A stretch of DNA of 64,000 nucleotides, taken from the NCBI GenBank assembly GCA_964388955.1, contig CAYMCO010000010.1, positions 74,957 through 138,956 of the forward strand, given 5' to 3'. Shown one piece after another: positions 8,336 to 17,121 of the stretch. A program made the position numbers and the translations under genes. The notes under the pieces were generated by a model. The model had not been told where the DNA came from and ran no database searches. It saw nothing but the letters and a program-made list of their open reading frames with translations. The stretch is from CAYMCO01 sp964388955. Its GTDB lineage: Bacteria > Chloroflexota > Anaerolineae > Anaerolineales > E44-bin32. Position 1 is the stretch's first letter. Each line of letters begins with the position of its first letter.

Positions 8336-8407
8336 GCCCCTGTAGCTCAGTGGATAGAGCGCTGCCCTCCGGAGGCAGAAGCCGGCGTTCGAATCGCCGC
8401 AGGGGTA
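8336..8407 (+). tRNA. tRNA-Arg (anticodon CCG)
   Basis: Acceptor GCCCCTG/CAGGGGT (one G-T pair), D stem GCTC/GAGC, anticodon stem CTGCC/GGCAG with loop CTCCGGA (anticodon CCG), T arm CGGCG-TTCGAAT-CGCCG, discriminator A, no encoded CCA. It decodes CGG. Confidence 0.94.
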
Positions 8408-8410
8408 CTT

Positions 8411-8438
8411 CGCCCCCGATGTCACGGGGGCGTTCGCT
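8411..8438 (+). terminator. terminator of tRNA-Arg
   Basis: CGCCCCCG (8411-8418) pairs with CGGGGGCG (8425-8432) around ATGTCA, then TTCGCTT. It lies 3 nt after the tRNA. Confidence 0.65.
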
Positions 8439-8458
8439 TCACCTCCCTCGTTGGATGA

Positions 8459-9418
8459 CTAGCCCGCTGCCCTCCCTCGAAGCAAGGTTGTGAGCGCGGG
8501 AACCAGCCCGTACAGGTCGCCGACAACACCGTAGTCCGCGTGCTTGAAAATCGGTGCGTTGGGATCGCTGTTCACCGCTACGATCAGCTTGGATCCCATG
8601 ATGCCCACCGTATGCTGCACCTGCCCTGAGACGCCCAGCGAGAACATCAGCCGGGGACTGCACTTCTGCCCTGAAATCCCAATCATGCGTTCCTCGGTCA
8701 TCCATCCCAGCTCGCTCGAGAGTGGCCGGGTGCAGGCCACTTCCGCCCCCAGCGCCTCTGCCAACGCCTCGATCATGGCAAGGTCCTCTCGATCCCCCAG
8801 GCCGCGGCCGACGCACACCAGACGCTCGCTCTGGGCGATATCCACCGCCGCCTTGGGCTTCTCCCGTCGCTCCACCAGTTCGACTCGCGAGGGCTCCAGC
8901 GTCAGGTCAAGCTCCACGATCTCGCCCGAGGGTTCATTCTCGACGGCCGGCTCCAGGGCGCCCGGCATCACCGCGACCACCTTCGTCGGCGTAACAATGA
9001 CCTCCCGCGAGACCGTATTGCCCCCCAGCGAGTAGCGGCCCGTCACCAGCTCCCCCTCTTCCACTTCAAGCGAAATGGCCTCCGTCACGCATCCCGCCCC
9101 CAGCAGCTCCGCCAAATACGGGGCGATGGACCGCCCTCGCCGCGTCGCCCCCAGCAAGATCAACGTTGCCCCTGCTCGCTCGACGATCTGGGCCAGGGCG
9201 CTGGCGAAGGCGCTGTCGGCGTGGGCCTCGAGCGCTGGATCATCGGAGACAAACACCTGCTCGGGCTGATAGGCTAACAACCCGGTGGCTCTTTCGCGGG
9301 CGCCGGATCCCAACACGGCCAAACTCGGCGGACCGAAGTGCCTGTGGGTTGACCCCGCCCACGCGAGCAAGTCCGCGGCCAATCGATCCTGCTCAGAGAA
9401 GACCAGAGTCGCGCTCAC
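8459..9418 (-). CDS. etfA: electron transfer flavoprotein alpha subunit, FixB-like
   Basis: Binds FAD and passes electrons from dehydrogenases onward; partner of the beta subunit upstream. 319 aa. The C-terminal FAD domain shows CVGRGLGDR, GISGQKCSPRL, the FixB-type GVSGQVQHTVGI and VNSDPNAPIFKHADYGVVGD. The N-terminal frame is open to 9586, but GTG at 9418 overlaps the etfB stop as GTGA and gives the expected start VSATLVFSEQD. It is last in a seven-gene minus-strand cluster. The alpha subunit at 13277 is more canonical; this one departs at the usual GASR-AVDAGW segment (here CTRPLSSELGWMTEER). Confidence 0.9.
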   Translation of the reverse strand: MSATLVFSEQDRLAADLLAWAGSTHRHFGPPSLAVLGSGARERATGLLAYQPEQVFVSDDPALEAHADSAFASALAQIVERAGATLILLGATRRGRSIAPYLAELLGAGCVTEAISLEVEEGELVTGRYSLGGNTVSREVIVTPTKVVAVMPGALEPAVENEPSGEIVELDLTLEPSRVELVERREKPKAAVDIAQSERLVCVGRGLGDREDLAMIEALAEALGAEVACTRPLSSELGWMTEERMIGISGQKCSPRLMFSLGVSGQVQHTVGIMGSKLIVAVNSDPNAPIFKHADYGVVGDLYGLVPALTTLLRGRAAG

Positions 9419-10197
9419 CCCCACACCCCCTCCCCCTCCAATGCCCGAACCAGGGCCTGGGCTTGCTGCCCGGCATCCCCCGCCAGCATCACGCCTTTGC
9501 GCTCCTGGGTGGGAGCCAGATTGGATCGCACCTTGATCTGCCCTTCCAGCATGCCGGCGCCAGTGATGACGTCGGAGAGCGCCCATTCCTGCACCGGCTT
9601 CCGGCCCGCTTTGAGTATGGCGGTTAGTGGCGGCAGCCGGGGAGTATTCAGCTCACTGGTGACCGATACCACAGCCGGCAGCGGGCATGCGAGGATTTCC
9701 AAGTCCCGCTCCAGGTCCCGGGCGGCGCGAATTCGGGCATCCTCCGTGAGCGAGAGCTCACGGACGGTGGTGATCGCGGGCCATCCCAGCGCGGCAGCCA
9801 TTCGAGCCGGAATCTGCCCGGTATACTCGTCGTCCGAGCCCTCCCCAGTGAGCACCAAGTCCACGTCGCCGATCTTGCGAACCGCCTCCGCCAGCACTCG
9901 CGCCGATAAGGCGAAATCCCCCCCCGCCAACAGTGGGTCGGTCACCAGAACGGCGGCATCAGCCCCCATCGCGAGCGCCTCCTTGATCGTTTCGCGCAGC
10001 TTCGGGACACCGGCCGAGAGAGCGACGACCTGCACACCATCATGTGTCTCCTTGATCTGCAGGGCGCCCTCCAAGGCGTTCTTGTCAAACTGCCCCAGCA
10101 CGCGCGGCAGACCCTCCCGGATCGGTGTGCGTCTGTCCGCTTTGAAGCGAAGCTGTGATAGGTCAATGACTTCCTTCATGCATACGACGATTTTCAC
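9415..10197 (-). CDS. etfB: electron transfer flavoprotein beta subunit, FixA-like
   Basis: Beta subunit of the first ETF pair, 260 aa, starting MKIVVCMKEVIDLSQLRF, the standard EtfB/FixA opening. Further family blocks are NALEGALQIKE, GADAAVLVTDP, TGEGSDDEYTGQIP and PAVVSVTSELNTPR. The start is GTG at 10197 with GAGGTGAGG just before it. It is co-transcribed after fixX (10-nt gap) and overlaps etfA by 4 nt. Placement behind fixC and fixX suggests a FixABCX-type complex. Confidence 0.92.
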   Translation of the reverse strand: MKIVVCMKEVIDLSQLRFKADRRTPIREGLPRVLGQFDKNALEGALQIKETHDGVQVVALSAGVPKLRETIKEALAMGADAAVLVTDPLLAGGDFALSARVLAEAVRKIGDVDLVLTGEGSDDEYTGQIPARMAAALGWPAITTVRELSLTEDARIRAARDLERDLEILACPLPAVVSVTSELNTPRLPPLTAILKAGRKPVQEWALSDVITGAGMLEGQIKVRSNLAPTQERKGVMLAGDAGQQAQALVRALEGEGVWG

Positions 10198-10207
10198 GCC
10201 TCACCTC

Positions 10208-10507
10208 TCATCCGAAGCGATACTGCACGCCGAAGCCGGCTCGCGGATAGCGCCATTCCAAGGCCTCATCCTGGCAGACGATCATACAGGTCCCGCACTC
10301 GAGGCAGCCCTCGTAGTCGACGAAGATCTCGTCTCTTTCCTCGACGTAGCTGTAGAGATCGGCCGGGCATACGTACAAGCACGGCCTGAGCGTGCAATTC
10401 TTGCGGCACACATCATGCTCAATGATGATGTGCGGCTGCCCGGAGTCGATCTTGAAGACATCCAGGCCGAGCTTATCCTCCAAAGATAGAGCCGCCGTTT
10501 CATTCAC
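10208..10507 (-). CDS. fixX: FixX-like ferredoxin
   Basis: Small iron-sulfur partner of the ETF-quinone oxidoreductase, about 99 aa. Cysteines cluster as CRKNCTLRPCLYVCPADLY and, 20 residues on, CLECGTCMIVC, the FixX pattern. The LSLEDKLGLDVF segment is the family N-terminus. The frame runs up to 10555, but GTG at 10507 is chosen: it follows AAGGGG, gives the normal length and avoids overlap with fixC, which ends at 10524. Confidence 0.88.
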   Translation of the reverse strand: MNETAALSLEDKLGLDVFKIDSGQPHIIIEHDVCRKNCTLRPCLYVCPADLYSYVEERDEIFVDYEGCLECGTCMIVCQDEALEWRYPRAGFGVQYRFG

Positions 10508-10523
10508 GCTTGCCGCCACCCCT

Positions 10524-11828
10524 TCACAATCGACGCAGTCTCCACAAATCTCCAAGCAAGGCGTTGAGGGGCACTCTTCTCAGCGACCCACGGATCGTGG
10601 GCCAGATCCCCTGCTTGGGATCCGAATCCAGCCAGAACAACCCCCGCAGGATCTCGGCGATCACGGCCGGATATTCCCCGTACAGGCGCGGGTTTTCCAA
10701 GAACCGCGCCATCCCGCGGAAGGTCTCCTGATCCTGGAGAACAAAGCTTTCCTGCAGCGCGACCTCATAGCGGCGCAGCGAAGACGCCGAAAAGTCCCCC
10801 CGGTCGAAGGCCTCCAGGATCGCACGCGCCGCCAGGGCGCCCGAGGCCAGGGCGAAATCCATGCCGCGTACGCTGAAACCCATATTCAACGACAAGCCGG
10901 CCGCATCTCCGACCACGATCAAGCCGCCGCGAACGAGAGCGGAGAGCCCCGTGTGGGCGCTCTCGGGGATGGCATGCGCCGAGTACTCGACTACTCGGCC
11001 CCCGGCCAGAGATGCCTGGATCTCCGGCCGGCGTTTGAAGCCGTCCATCAATTCGTGCGCGTGGAACCGTGACCCCCGCTCCATCATGGCCCCCATGCCC
11101 AGCACAAGCCCGATGGAGAGGCTTTCGCGGTTGGTGTACAGGAATCCACCGCCCGCCACACCTTCCGTGATCGTCCCAAAAAACAATTGGGCCAGCCCCT
11201 CACCGTCCTCCAGGTTGTATCGCTCCTGGATGGCTTCCGCGGGGAGTTCAACGACCTCCTTGACGCCCAATGCGAATCGAGAGGGGTCCAGGCGCTTCCG
11301 CAAGCCCGCGCGCTCCGCGATGAATGACAACCCGCCATCGGCCGCCACGACCACGCGCGCATGCACTTCATCGCCGGCGGCGCTGATGCCAATCACCTGC
11401 TGCCCATCCCAAACCAAATCATCGACTTTGTACCCGCTGACCACCAGCGCCCCCCGGCCTCCCGCTTGATCCGCCAGCCAACGATCAAACTTGCCGCGCA
11501 GGAGGGTGACGCTGTGGGGCGGCCCCTGGGCAAACCCTCGATCTTGGAACTCCATGGTGGTCACGGAGGTCTCCGAGGTCATGCTCAGCCGCTCTTTCAC
11601 CACCCGGCGCTCCACGGCCTCGGGAGGCAGATCATCGCCCCCCAACAATTCCGGAAAGAATGGCCGGACGGGGTTGAGGTAGAGGCGACCACCGGTCACA
11701 TTCTTGGCCCCGGGATAGTCGCCGCGTTCAACGACCAGGACCTCGAGCCCCGCCCCGGCAAGATGAAACGCGGCGCCCAGGCCCGCCAGCCCCGCGCCGA
11801 CCACGATCACGTCCACGCTTTCAGCCAT
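10524..11828 (-). CDS. fixC: electron transfer flavoprotein-quinone oxidoreductase FixC
   Basis: FAD enzyme that oxidises reduced ETF and reduces membrane quinone. 434 aa. N-terminal dinucleotide fold VIVVGAGLAGLGAAFHL and VVERGDYPG, a second FAD contact VVAADGGLSF, and C-terminal VVGDAAGLSLNMGFSVRGMD. It precedes fixX by 16 nt, matching the split FixC + FixX form, whereas the eukaryotic enzyme is a fusion. With the acyl-CoA dehydrogenase upstream, the pathway from acyl-CoA to quinone is complete in one cluster. Confidence 0.92.
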   Translation of the reverse strand: MAESVDVIVVGAGLAGLGAAFHLAGAGLEVLVVERGDYPGAKNVTGGRLYLNPVRPFFPELLGGDDLPPEAVERRVVKERLSMTSETSVTTMEFQDRGFAQGPPHSVTLLRGKFDRWLADQAGGRGALVVSGYKVDDLVWDGQQVIGISAAGDEVHARVVVAADGGLSFIAERAGLRKRLDPSRFALGVKEVVELPAEAIQERYNLEDGEGLAQLFFGTITEGVAGGGFLYTNRESLSIGLVLGMGAMMERGSRFHAHELMDGFKRRPEIQASLAGGRVVEYSAHAIPESAHTGLSALVRGGLIVVGDAAGLSLNMGFSVRGMDFALASGALAARAILEAFDRGDFSASSLRRYEVALQESFVLQDQETFRGMARFLENPRLYGEYPAVIAEILRGLFWLDSDPKQGIWPTIRGSLRRVPLNALLGDLWRLRRL

Positions 11829-11900
11829 TGCTCCCCATTGGAAGATGCCGATCCAAGGCCGCTCGCCCCAGTAGTCCGGCCGGCAGGGGCCGTGCCGGGC

Positions 11901-13121
11901 TCAGCGGTACGGGACGGCCTCAGGCCCGATCACCTCGCGAGCGATGATCAGCTTCTGTATATTGGTGGCGCCTTCGGCACCAACGACGTAGGACATCAGG
12001 CCGCGCAGCGCCATACCCAGCGGGCTCTCGGTGGTGAATGAGAAGGCGCCGAAGTACATCATGCTGTGCTTCACGATATCCAGCGCCAGGTGGGGCGCCT
12101 CCATTTTGCAGATAGAAATCGCATGACTCAAATCGTGATAAGTGAAGGAATCGGGCTCCTCGTAGAACCGGTCCAGCATCCAGCACGCATAGCGCAGCCA
12201 TAGCTCCAGCTGAGCGAGGCGCGACTCATCCCCCGCGATCTCGAAGGAAACCGCCTCGAACTTGGCGATCGGCCTGCCGAAGGCAGTACGCTGCTTTACG
12301 TACTCCTTGGACATCTCCAGTGCCCGCAATGCAGCGCCCACACAGGCAGCGGAAACCAAAGACCGAGCGACGTCGAACCCTTCCATATTCAGATAGAATC
12401 CGCGGTTGAGCTCTCCGATCAGGTTCGCCTTCGGGACACGCACATCCTTGTAGCGGAAGCCTCCAGTGGAGAGGCCGCCTCGCCCGATATCCTCGAGGAG
12501 ATGCGGACTCACCCCCTGGCTCCTGCCGGGTACGTATACGAAGCTGAAGCCGCGATGGCCCGCGTCAGGATCGGTGCGCACAAGCGTCAGATGCCCTCCG
12601 TCTCGCTGTTCTGTGGTTTCTCGGATACCGCTGATGTAGGTCTTTTCCCCGTTGAGTACGAGGCTCTCGCCTTCAATGCGAGCGCGGGTCTGGATATTCG
12701 CTACGTCGGACCCACCGCCGGCCTCCGTGGTGGCGATGCCGACGAAGTATTCTCCCGAAGCCACCTTCGGAAGTACATCCCGCTTCAACTCCTCTGTGCC
12801 GTACCGGGTGATCAAATAGGGCCATCCCATGCACAGCAAGGTATATACGGGTACGGACATACTCAGATCGGCACGGGCGATCTCCTGCACGGCGATATTG
12901 GCCAGACTGAATGCCTGGCCCGGCACCATAGCCCCACCGTATTCCTCGGGGATCGTTATGCCAAAGACCCCCAACTCCGCCAGGCCTGAGATGATGTCAT
13001 CCGGGATTCCCCGCTCCTCCCGGTCGATCGCCCGGGCCCTCGGCTCAATGTTCGCCTGGCACCACTCCCGCAAGGTGCGGCGGAACAATTCCTGCTCAGA
13101 AGTAAGTCGGAACTCCATCAT
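11901..13121 (-). CDS. acyl-CoA dehydrogenase
   Basis: FAD enzyme introducing the alpha-beta double bond in acyl-CoA and handing electrons to ETF. 406 aa. The three-part ACAD layout is seen: N-terminal helices (EQELFRRTLREWCQ), middle strands (YFVGIATTEAGGGSDVANI, LVLNGEKTYISG) and C-terminal helical domain with ERTAFG-like QRTAFGRPIAKFEAVSF. The end shows YVVGAEGATNIQKLIIAREVIG. The start is one of two tandem ATG codons (13121 or 13118) behind GGAGGATGA. Substrate length cannot be read from sequence. It sits between etfA2 and fixC. Confidence 0.9.
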   Translation of the reverse strand: MMEFRLTSEQELFRRTLREWCQANIEPRARAIDREERGIPDDIISGLAELGVFGITIPEEYGGAMVPGQAFSLANIAVQEIARADLSMSVPVYTLLCMGWPYLITRYGTEELKRDVLPKVASGEYFVGIATTEAGGGSDVANIQTRARIEGESLVLNGEKTYISGIRETTEQRDGGHLTLVRTDPDAGHRGFSFVYVPGRSQGVSPHLLEDIGRGGLSTGGFRYKDVRVPKANLIGELNRGFYLNMEGFDVARSLVSAACVGAALRALEMSKEYVKQRTAFGRPIAKFEAVSFEIAGDESRLAQLELWLRYACWMLDRFYEEPDSFTYHDLSHAISICKMEAPHLALDIVKHSMMYFGAFSFTTESPLGMALRGLMSYVVGAEGATNIQKLIIAREVIGPEAVPYR

Positions 13122-13276
13122 TCATCCTCCAGAGTGCTTGTGCAGTTCGTCCATGAATCATTGCGAAAGCCTTGAGACGAGACAAATGAGAGATCGCCGC
13201 CACAAGCCTTGACGCTGACCCGATCCGGACCTGCGAGGGGCGGGCCAACAGCGGGCGGCGATTCTCAGCGGCGGGC

Positions 13277-14317
13277 CTATTTCCCCAGCCGCTCCTTCAG
13301 CGCGGCTGTCAGAGCGGGGACGATCGCGTGCATATCCCCAACAACCCCGAAGCGCGCCAGCTTGAATATGGGCGCCTCAGGATCTTTGTTGATCGCTACG
13401 ATCGTTTTCGACGTCCGCATTCCTGCCAGGTGCTGGATCGCGCCGGAGATGCCGCATGCGATATATAGATCCGGCGACACCACTCTACCGGTCTGGCCAA
13501 CCTGGTGGGAATACGGTATGTATCCGGCATCTACCGCCGCCCGGCTGGCGCCCACGGCTGCGCCGAGCACCTCCGCCAGCTCGCCGATCATCTTGAAGCC
13601 CTGTTGGGCGCGCCAGATTTCCTGCTCCTTTTCATCTGTGATATCGGACGGAGGCTCCAGACGGGGATTGTTCACCACCCCCCGGCCGCCGGATACAATC
13701 ACGCTCGCATCGGCAAGAGTCACGCCCTTCTCGGCCTCAGAATAACCCAAGACTTCTGATGCCGGGGGGCGGGCCTGCGCCTCTATTCGACTGATGGTAC
13801 CCTGACGGCCAGCTTCGAGCTCGGGCTTGGAGAAGGAACGGCTGCGGAGCGTCAGGATCTGGGGCGTCGTCTTGCTGATTACTTTGCTCAGCAGTTTCCC
13901 GGCGTAGATCGGGCGGATGGCCACCACCCGGCCATCCACCACCTCAAGATCCACGATATCAGGTATGACGCCGGCATTCAGATCGACGGCCAGCATGCCG
14001 GCCAATTCGCGTGTCCGATCCGTGGTGGGCATCATCACGGTCTCGGCACCGTGCTCGGATACGATCGCCGCCAACACATCCGTGTACGGCTCCGGAAGGA
14101 AATCCTCGAGCGCGGGATCCTCGGCCAACAGCACCTGATCGGCGCCATATTCCAACGCCGCCTGGGCAAGCGCTTCTACCTTGGCCCCAATGGCCACGGC
14201 CGTCACCCCGCCGTCCATGGATTGGGCGATACCCGCGGCGGCACCGAGCGCCTCCCAGGAAGCGGGGGGAGCTTCACCCTTGAAATGGTCCAGGTAAACA
14301 AAGACTTTGTTTGCCAT
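13277..14317 (-). CDS. etfA: electron transfer flavoprotein alpha subunit 2 (canonical)
   Basis: Second ETF alpha subunit, 346 aa. FAD-domain signature is textbook: VSGGRGV, GASRAAVDAGYIP, SHQVGQTGRVVSPDLYIA, CGISGAIQHLAGM and NKDPEAPIFKLARFGVVGD. An insertion of about 20 charged residues (PPSDITDEKEQEIW) interrupts the region after SGGRG. ATG at 14317 shares one base with the etfB2 stop (TGATG). It is followed by a 155-nt gap before the acyl-CoA dehydrogenase, in which I see no clear promoter. Confidence 0.93.
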   Translation of the reverse strand: MANKVFVYLDHFKGEAPPASWEALGAAAGIAQSMDGGVTAVAIGAKVEALAQAALEYGADQVLLAEDPALEDFLPEPYTDVLAAIVSEHGAETVMMPTTDRTRELAGMLAVDLNAGVIPDIVDLEVVDGRVVAIRPIYAGKLLSKVISKTTPQILTLRSRSFSKPELEAGRQGTISRIEAQARPPASEVLGYSEAEKGVTLADASVIVSGGRGVVNNPRLEPPSDITDEKEQEIWRAQQGFKMIGELAEVLGAAVGASRAAVDAGYIPYSHQVGQTGRVVSPDLYIACGISGAIQHLAGMRTSKTIVAINKDPEAPIFKLARFGVVGDMHAIVPALTAALKERLGK

Positions 14318-15099
14318 CAGATCACCTTCTCTGCAATCAGGCGGTCTGCCAGGTTTTCCGCCTTGGCTTCGGCGGTGTCCCCTTCAATAATCTCGACCTC
14401 CGTCTCAACGGAGGGCGGAGCGAAGATCTCCGGCCACTCCACAGCCGACTCAGGCACCTCCGTCATCCCGAGATCCGACGCCGACCATCCCGGGATTTCC
14501 GCCCGCGCCGCCTTGCGGATGCCCATGAAGGATGGATAGCGAGGTTCGTTGATCTCTTTCACCACGCTGATCACCGCGGGAAGCGGGGCCCGCACCACTT
14601 GGCGCGCCCCGGCGACCGCCCGCTCCACCGTGACCGAGCCTCCCTCCGGATCCATCTCCTGCACTGCGGCCACAAAACCCAAGACGGGCCGGCCCAACCG
14701 CCGCCCCACTTGCGCGTGGGTGACGCCGGTGTCGCTGTCCACAGAAGAGCGGCCGAAGAACACCACGTCGATATCCGCAAGCTTCCGGATCGCGGCGGCC
14801 AGCGCCTCCGAGACCACCAGCGAATCCGCTCCCTGAAAGGCCGGATCGCCGATGAGCAACGCCTCGTCGCAGCCCATGGCCAAAGATTGCTTCAACGCTT
14901 CCTTGGCACCTTCGGGCCCCAGGCTGATAGCGGTCACCTTTCCGCCGTGGGCCTCCCTGGTGAGCAGCGCCTGTTCGACGGCATACTCATCCCACGGGTT
15001 CAGCACCAGCGGCGACTCCCCCCAGGACACCTTTCCATCCTCCACAGTCACGGTGGCGGCTGTGTCCGGGGTCTGTTTCACGCACACTGCGATGTTCAA
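14317..15099 (-). CDS. etfB: electron transfer flavoprotein beta subunit 2
   Basis: Beta subunit of the second pair and first gene of the cluster, 260 aa. It starts NIAVCVKQTPDTAATV and shows VLNPWDEYAVEQAL, AMGCDEALLIGDP and RSSVDSDTGVTHAQVG. The longer frame begins at 15183, but that lies upstream of the predicted transcription start; TTG at 15099 has AAAGGAGG 5 nt before it and gives the family N-terminus. EtfB and EtfA would form the heterodimer that accepts electrons from the dehydrogenase downstream. Confidence 0.92.
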   Translation of the reverse strand: MNIAVCVKQTPDTAATVTVEDGKVSWGESPLVLNPWDEYAVEQALLTREAHGGKVTAISLGPEGAKEALKQSLAMGCDEALLIGDPAFQGADSLVVSEALAAAIRKLADIDVVFFGRSSVDSDTGVTHAQVGRRLGRPVLGFVAAVQEMDPEGGSVTVERAVAGARQVVRAPLPAVISVVKEINEPRYPSFMGIRKAARAEIPGWSASDLGMTEVPESAVEWPEIFAPPSVETEVEIIEGDTAEAKAENLADRLIAEKVI

Positions 15100-15172
15100 A
15101 GAAGCCTCCTTTGCCGCGCGCCCTTTTCCAGCCCTTTCGCACACGGCCTTGATCACATTCCGAACGGAGATG

Positions 15173-15201
15173 ATTATATCCACGGAGGCGTCTTGTCACA
15201 A
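15173..15201 (-). promoter_or_regulatory. promoter of the etf/fix cluster
   Basis: Minus strand TTGTGA (15196-15201), 17 nt, perfect TATAAT (15173-15178). The predicted start near 15166 leaves a leader of about 67 nt and supports the TTG start of etfB2. Confidence 0.8.
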
Positions 15202-15453
15202 ATTCGAAGCGTCAGCCTGTGGGTTGAAGGTTGAAGGGCTCGCCTCGGGCGATCCGCCACCGGCTACTCCCCGGCGGTCACCGCTCAATGACCCTTTCCC
15301 TCTGCCCCTTGAGCATCGAGCCCGATCCCGGATTCGTGCTGACTGCTCACTGTTCACTAATCACTCTTCACTCTCCACCGCACATACCGCAAAGCTCCTC
15401 TTTCCAAGGGCCCCACCTTTGGTTAGACTCATGCGGGGAGGGAAATCTGCCCG
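15202..15453. other. divergent intergenic region with TTCAC-type short repeats
   Basis: Between the etf promoter and the TPR gene. 15338-15378 is a degenerate run of CACTNTTCAC units (GCTCACTGTTCACTAATC and similar). TTTCCA (15401-15406), 17 nt and TAGACT (15424-15429) form a plausible promoter for the TPR gene. No coding frame is supported. Confidence 0.5.
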
Positions 15454-16881
15454 ATGCACCCTGCAGGCCAACGGAGCCGGAATCTGTGGTTGAAGCTGGC
15501 CATCACAGCCATTGTGCTGGCCGTCCTCGCGCCCTGCCCTATTCCCACGCCGTTGATCTCCTCCGTTGCGACGTTTGCCGTTGCCTACACGCATGGATCC
15601 CCTTCAGCTGCACTTTCCTCAGCCCTGAATCTGATCGTGTTCAACCCAGACTTCGGCGAGGCCTATTACTGGGGTGCGGAAGCCGCCTTCAGGGCATCGC
15701 AGCCCGCATTGGCATTGCAGTTGCTGGCGGCAGGTAGGTCCAAAGGAGGCCCCGCGCCGGGGCCAATTTGCTGGGAGGGGGATGCGCTGGCGCAGACCGG
15801 CGAACTGGAAGGGGCGCTGCGGGCATGGGAGCAGGTTCTGGACCTATGCCCGCAACAGGCACTCCTGCTCGAGCGGCTGGCCGATGGATACGACAGGCTC
15901 GGGCGCTTCGGGGAGGCCCTTCAAGCGCTCGAGGAGCTCGCAAATCTGCATCCCAAGGATCTTGCCCTCCGACGGCAGTTGGGGCTCCGATTGGCGACAG
16001 ACGATCCCGGAAAGGCGATGGGGCACCTTGGGTACGTATTGGAGAATCAGGCGCCGCCCGAGGAGATGCTGCAGCAAATCGTGGACCTCGTCCAGGCGTC
16101 GGAGCAGGGGGAGAGTCGCGCATATCTGCTCACCCAAGTTGGCCAAATTCTGGTTCGCCACGATCAGTCGCGGCTGGCGGTGCGTGCGCTGCGCAATGCG
16201 CTCGCTGAGGAACCGGACTATCCTCAAGCGCTCACTCTTCTGGGCATTGCCCTGATCAACCTGGGAGAGGACGCCAGCGAGCCGTTGGAGGCCGCCGCCA
16301 GACTCTCCCCCGAAGATGCGGTCAACCATGTGTTTCGATCCCTCGGCTATATGCAGAACGGGGAAATCACCTCCGGCATCGACGAATTGGAGGTAGCTGC
16401 GGCGCTGGACCCGGAGAATCCCGCGATACTGGCGCAGCTTGGCGCGGCACATGCCATACAGGGCGATTTGGCAGATGCGCTCGACAACTACCTTGCCGCG
16501 GCGGAAATCTCCGATCGCGGCGACCAATTCTGGCTCCTCCTCGCCCAGTTCTGCAACGCGAACCAATATGAAGTGGCGGCCGTCGGTCTTCCTGCGGCGC
16601 GCAATGCCTTTTCCCTGGGTCGCGAGCCCGGCCCCGCGCTGGATGCAATTGGCTATGCGCACTACTTGCTGGGAAATCTCCCTCTGGCCGAGCGTTTCCT
16701 GGCGCGAGCCCTTGACGCTGACCCATTCATGCCGCTTGCCCAGTACCATCTGGCGCTGCTGCGGCTCTCCCAGAATCAGCCGGAGGCCGCTCGGGCGGCG
16801 CTGGAACTCACCCTCCGGCTGGACCCGGATCCCTCCCTGGGCCTGCTCGCACAGCGCTCACTGAGCGCACTCTCTCCATAG
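15454..16881 (+). CDS. tetratricopeptide-repeat protein, exported or membrane anchored
   Basis: 475 aa, function unknown. Residues 12-45 are hydrophobic (LWLKLAITAIVLAVLAPC) and act as a signal peptide or anchor. The rest is a helical solenoid of TPR units with the usual small/aromatic spacing, for example LLERLADGYDRLGRFGEALQ, ALRNALAEEPDYPQALTLLG, ILAQLGAAHAIQGDLADALD and GYAHYLLGNLPLAERFLAR. TPR proteins scaffold other proteins, so a periplasmic or cell-surface assembly role is likely. The gene stands alone between the etf cluster and a lipoprotein. Confidence 0.8.
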   Translation: MHPAGQRSRNLWLKLAITAIVLAVLAPCPIPTPLISSVATFAVAYTHGSPSAALSSALNLIVFNPDFGEAYYWGAEAAFRASQPALALQLLAAGRSKGGPAPGPICWEGDALAQTGELEGALRAWEQVLDLCPQQALLLERLADGYDRLGRFGEALQALEELANLHPKDLALRRQLGLRLATDDPGKAMGHLGYVLENQAPPEEMLQQIVDLVQASEQGESRAYLLTQVGQILVRHDQSRLAVRALRNALAEEPDYPQALTLLGIALINLGEDASEPLEAAARLSPEDAVNHVFRSLGYMQNGEITSGIDELEVAAALDPENPAILAQLGAAHAIQGDLADALDNYLAAAEISDRGDQFWLLLAQFCNANQYEVAAVGLPAARNAFSLGREPGPALDAIGYAHYLLGNLPLAERFLARALDADPFMPLAQYHLALLRLSQNQPEAARAALELTLRLDPDPSLGLLAQRSLSALSP

Positions 16882-17078
16882 GATCCCCGGCGGGGCTTGC
16901 CGGCCATCGCGTATGATCAGTCCCCGCACCAGCCCCGCGGGAATAACAGATCGCATGGGAGCACCCGGAAGGGGGAGCGCAGCGCAGGCTATTGGATCGG
17001 ATGGCCGGGCGCCACAGCACGCTGCGAAGAACTATGCCGCGGGACAAATCTCCGGATACGCCGGGCCCACCTGCGCAG

Positions 17079-17108
17079 CAGACATGGCCGATGGGAATAT
17101 GCTAGAAT
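17079..17108 (+). promoter_or_regulatory. promoter of lipoprotein gene, close to its start codon
   Basis: CAGACA (17079-17084), 18 nt, TAGAAT (17103-17108) with a TG extension. The predicted start near 17115 is only about 7 nt before ATG 17122. Confidence 0.45.
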
Positions 17109-17121
17109 GCAGGCTGCTCAA

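Noticed and set aside
7925..8458. 177-aa open frame through the C-rich spacer and tRNA-Arg
   Set aside because: Low-complexity Pro/Ser sequence that runs through a tRNA gene.
15100..15183. N-terminal extension of etfB2 to 15183
   Set aside because: It starts upstream of the predicted transcription start and adds residues absent from the family; TTG at 15099 has an ideal ribosome site.
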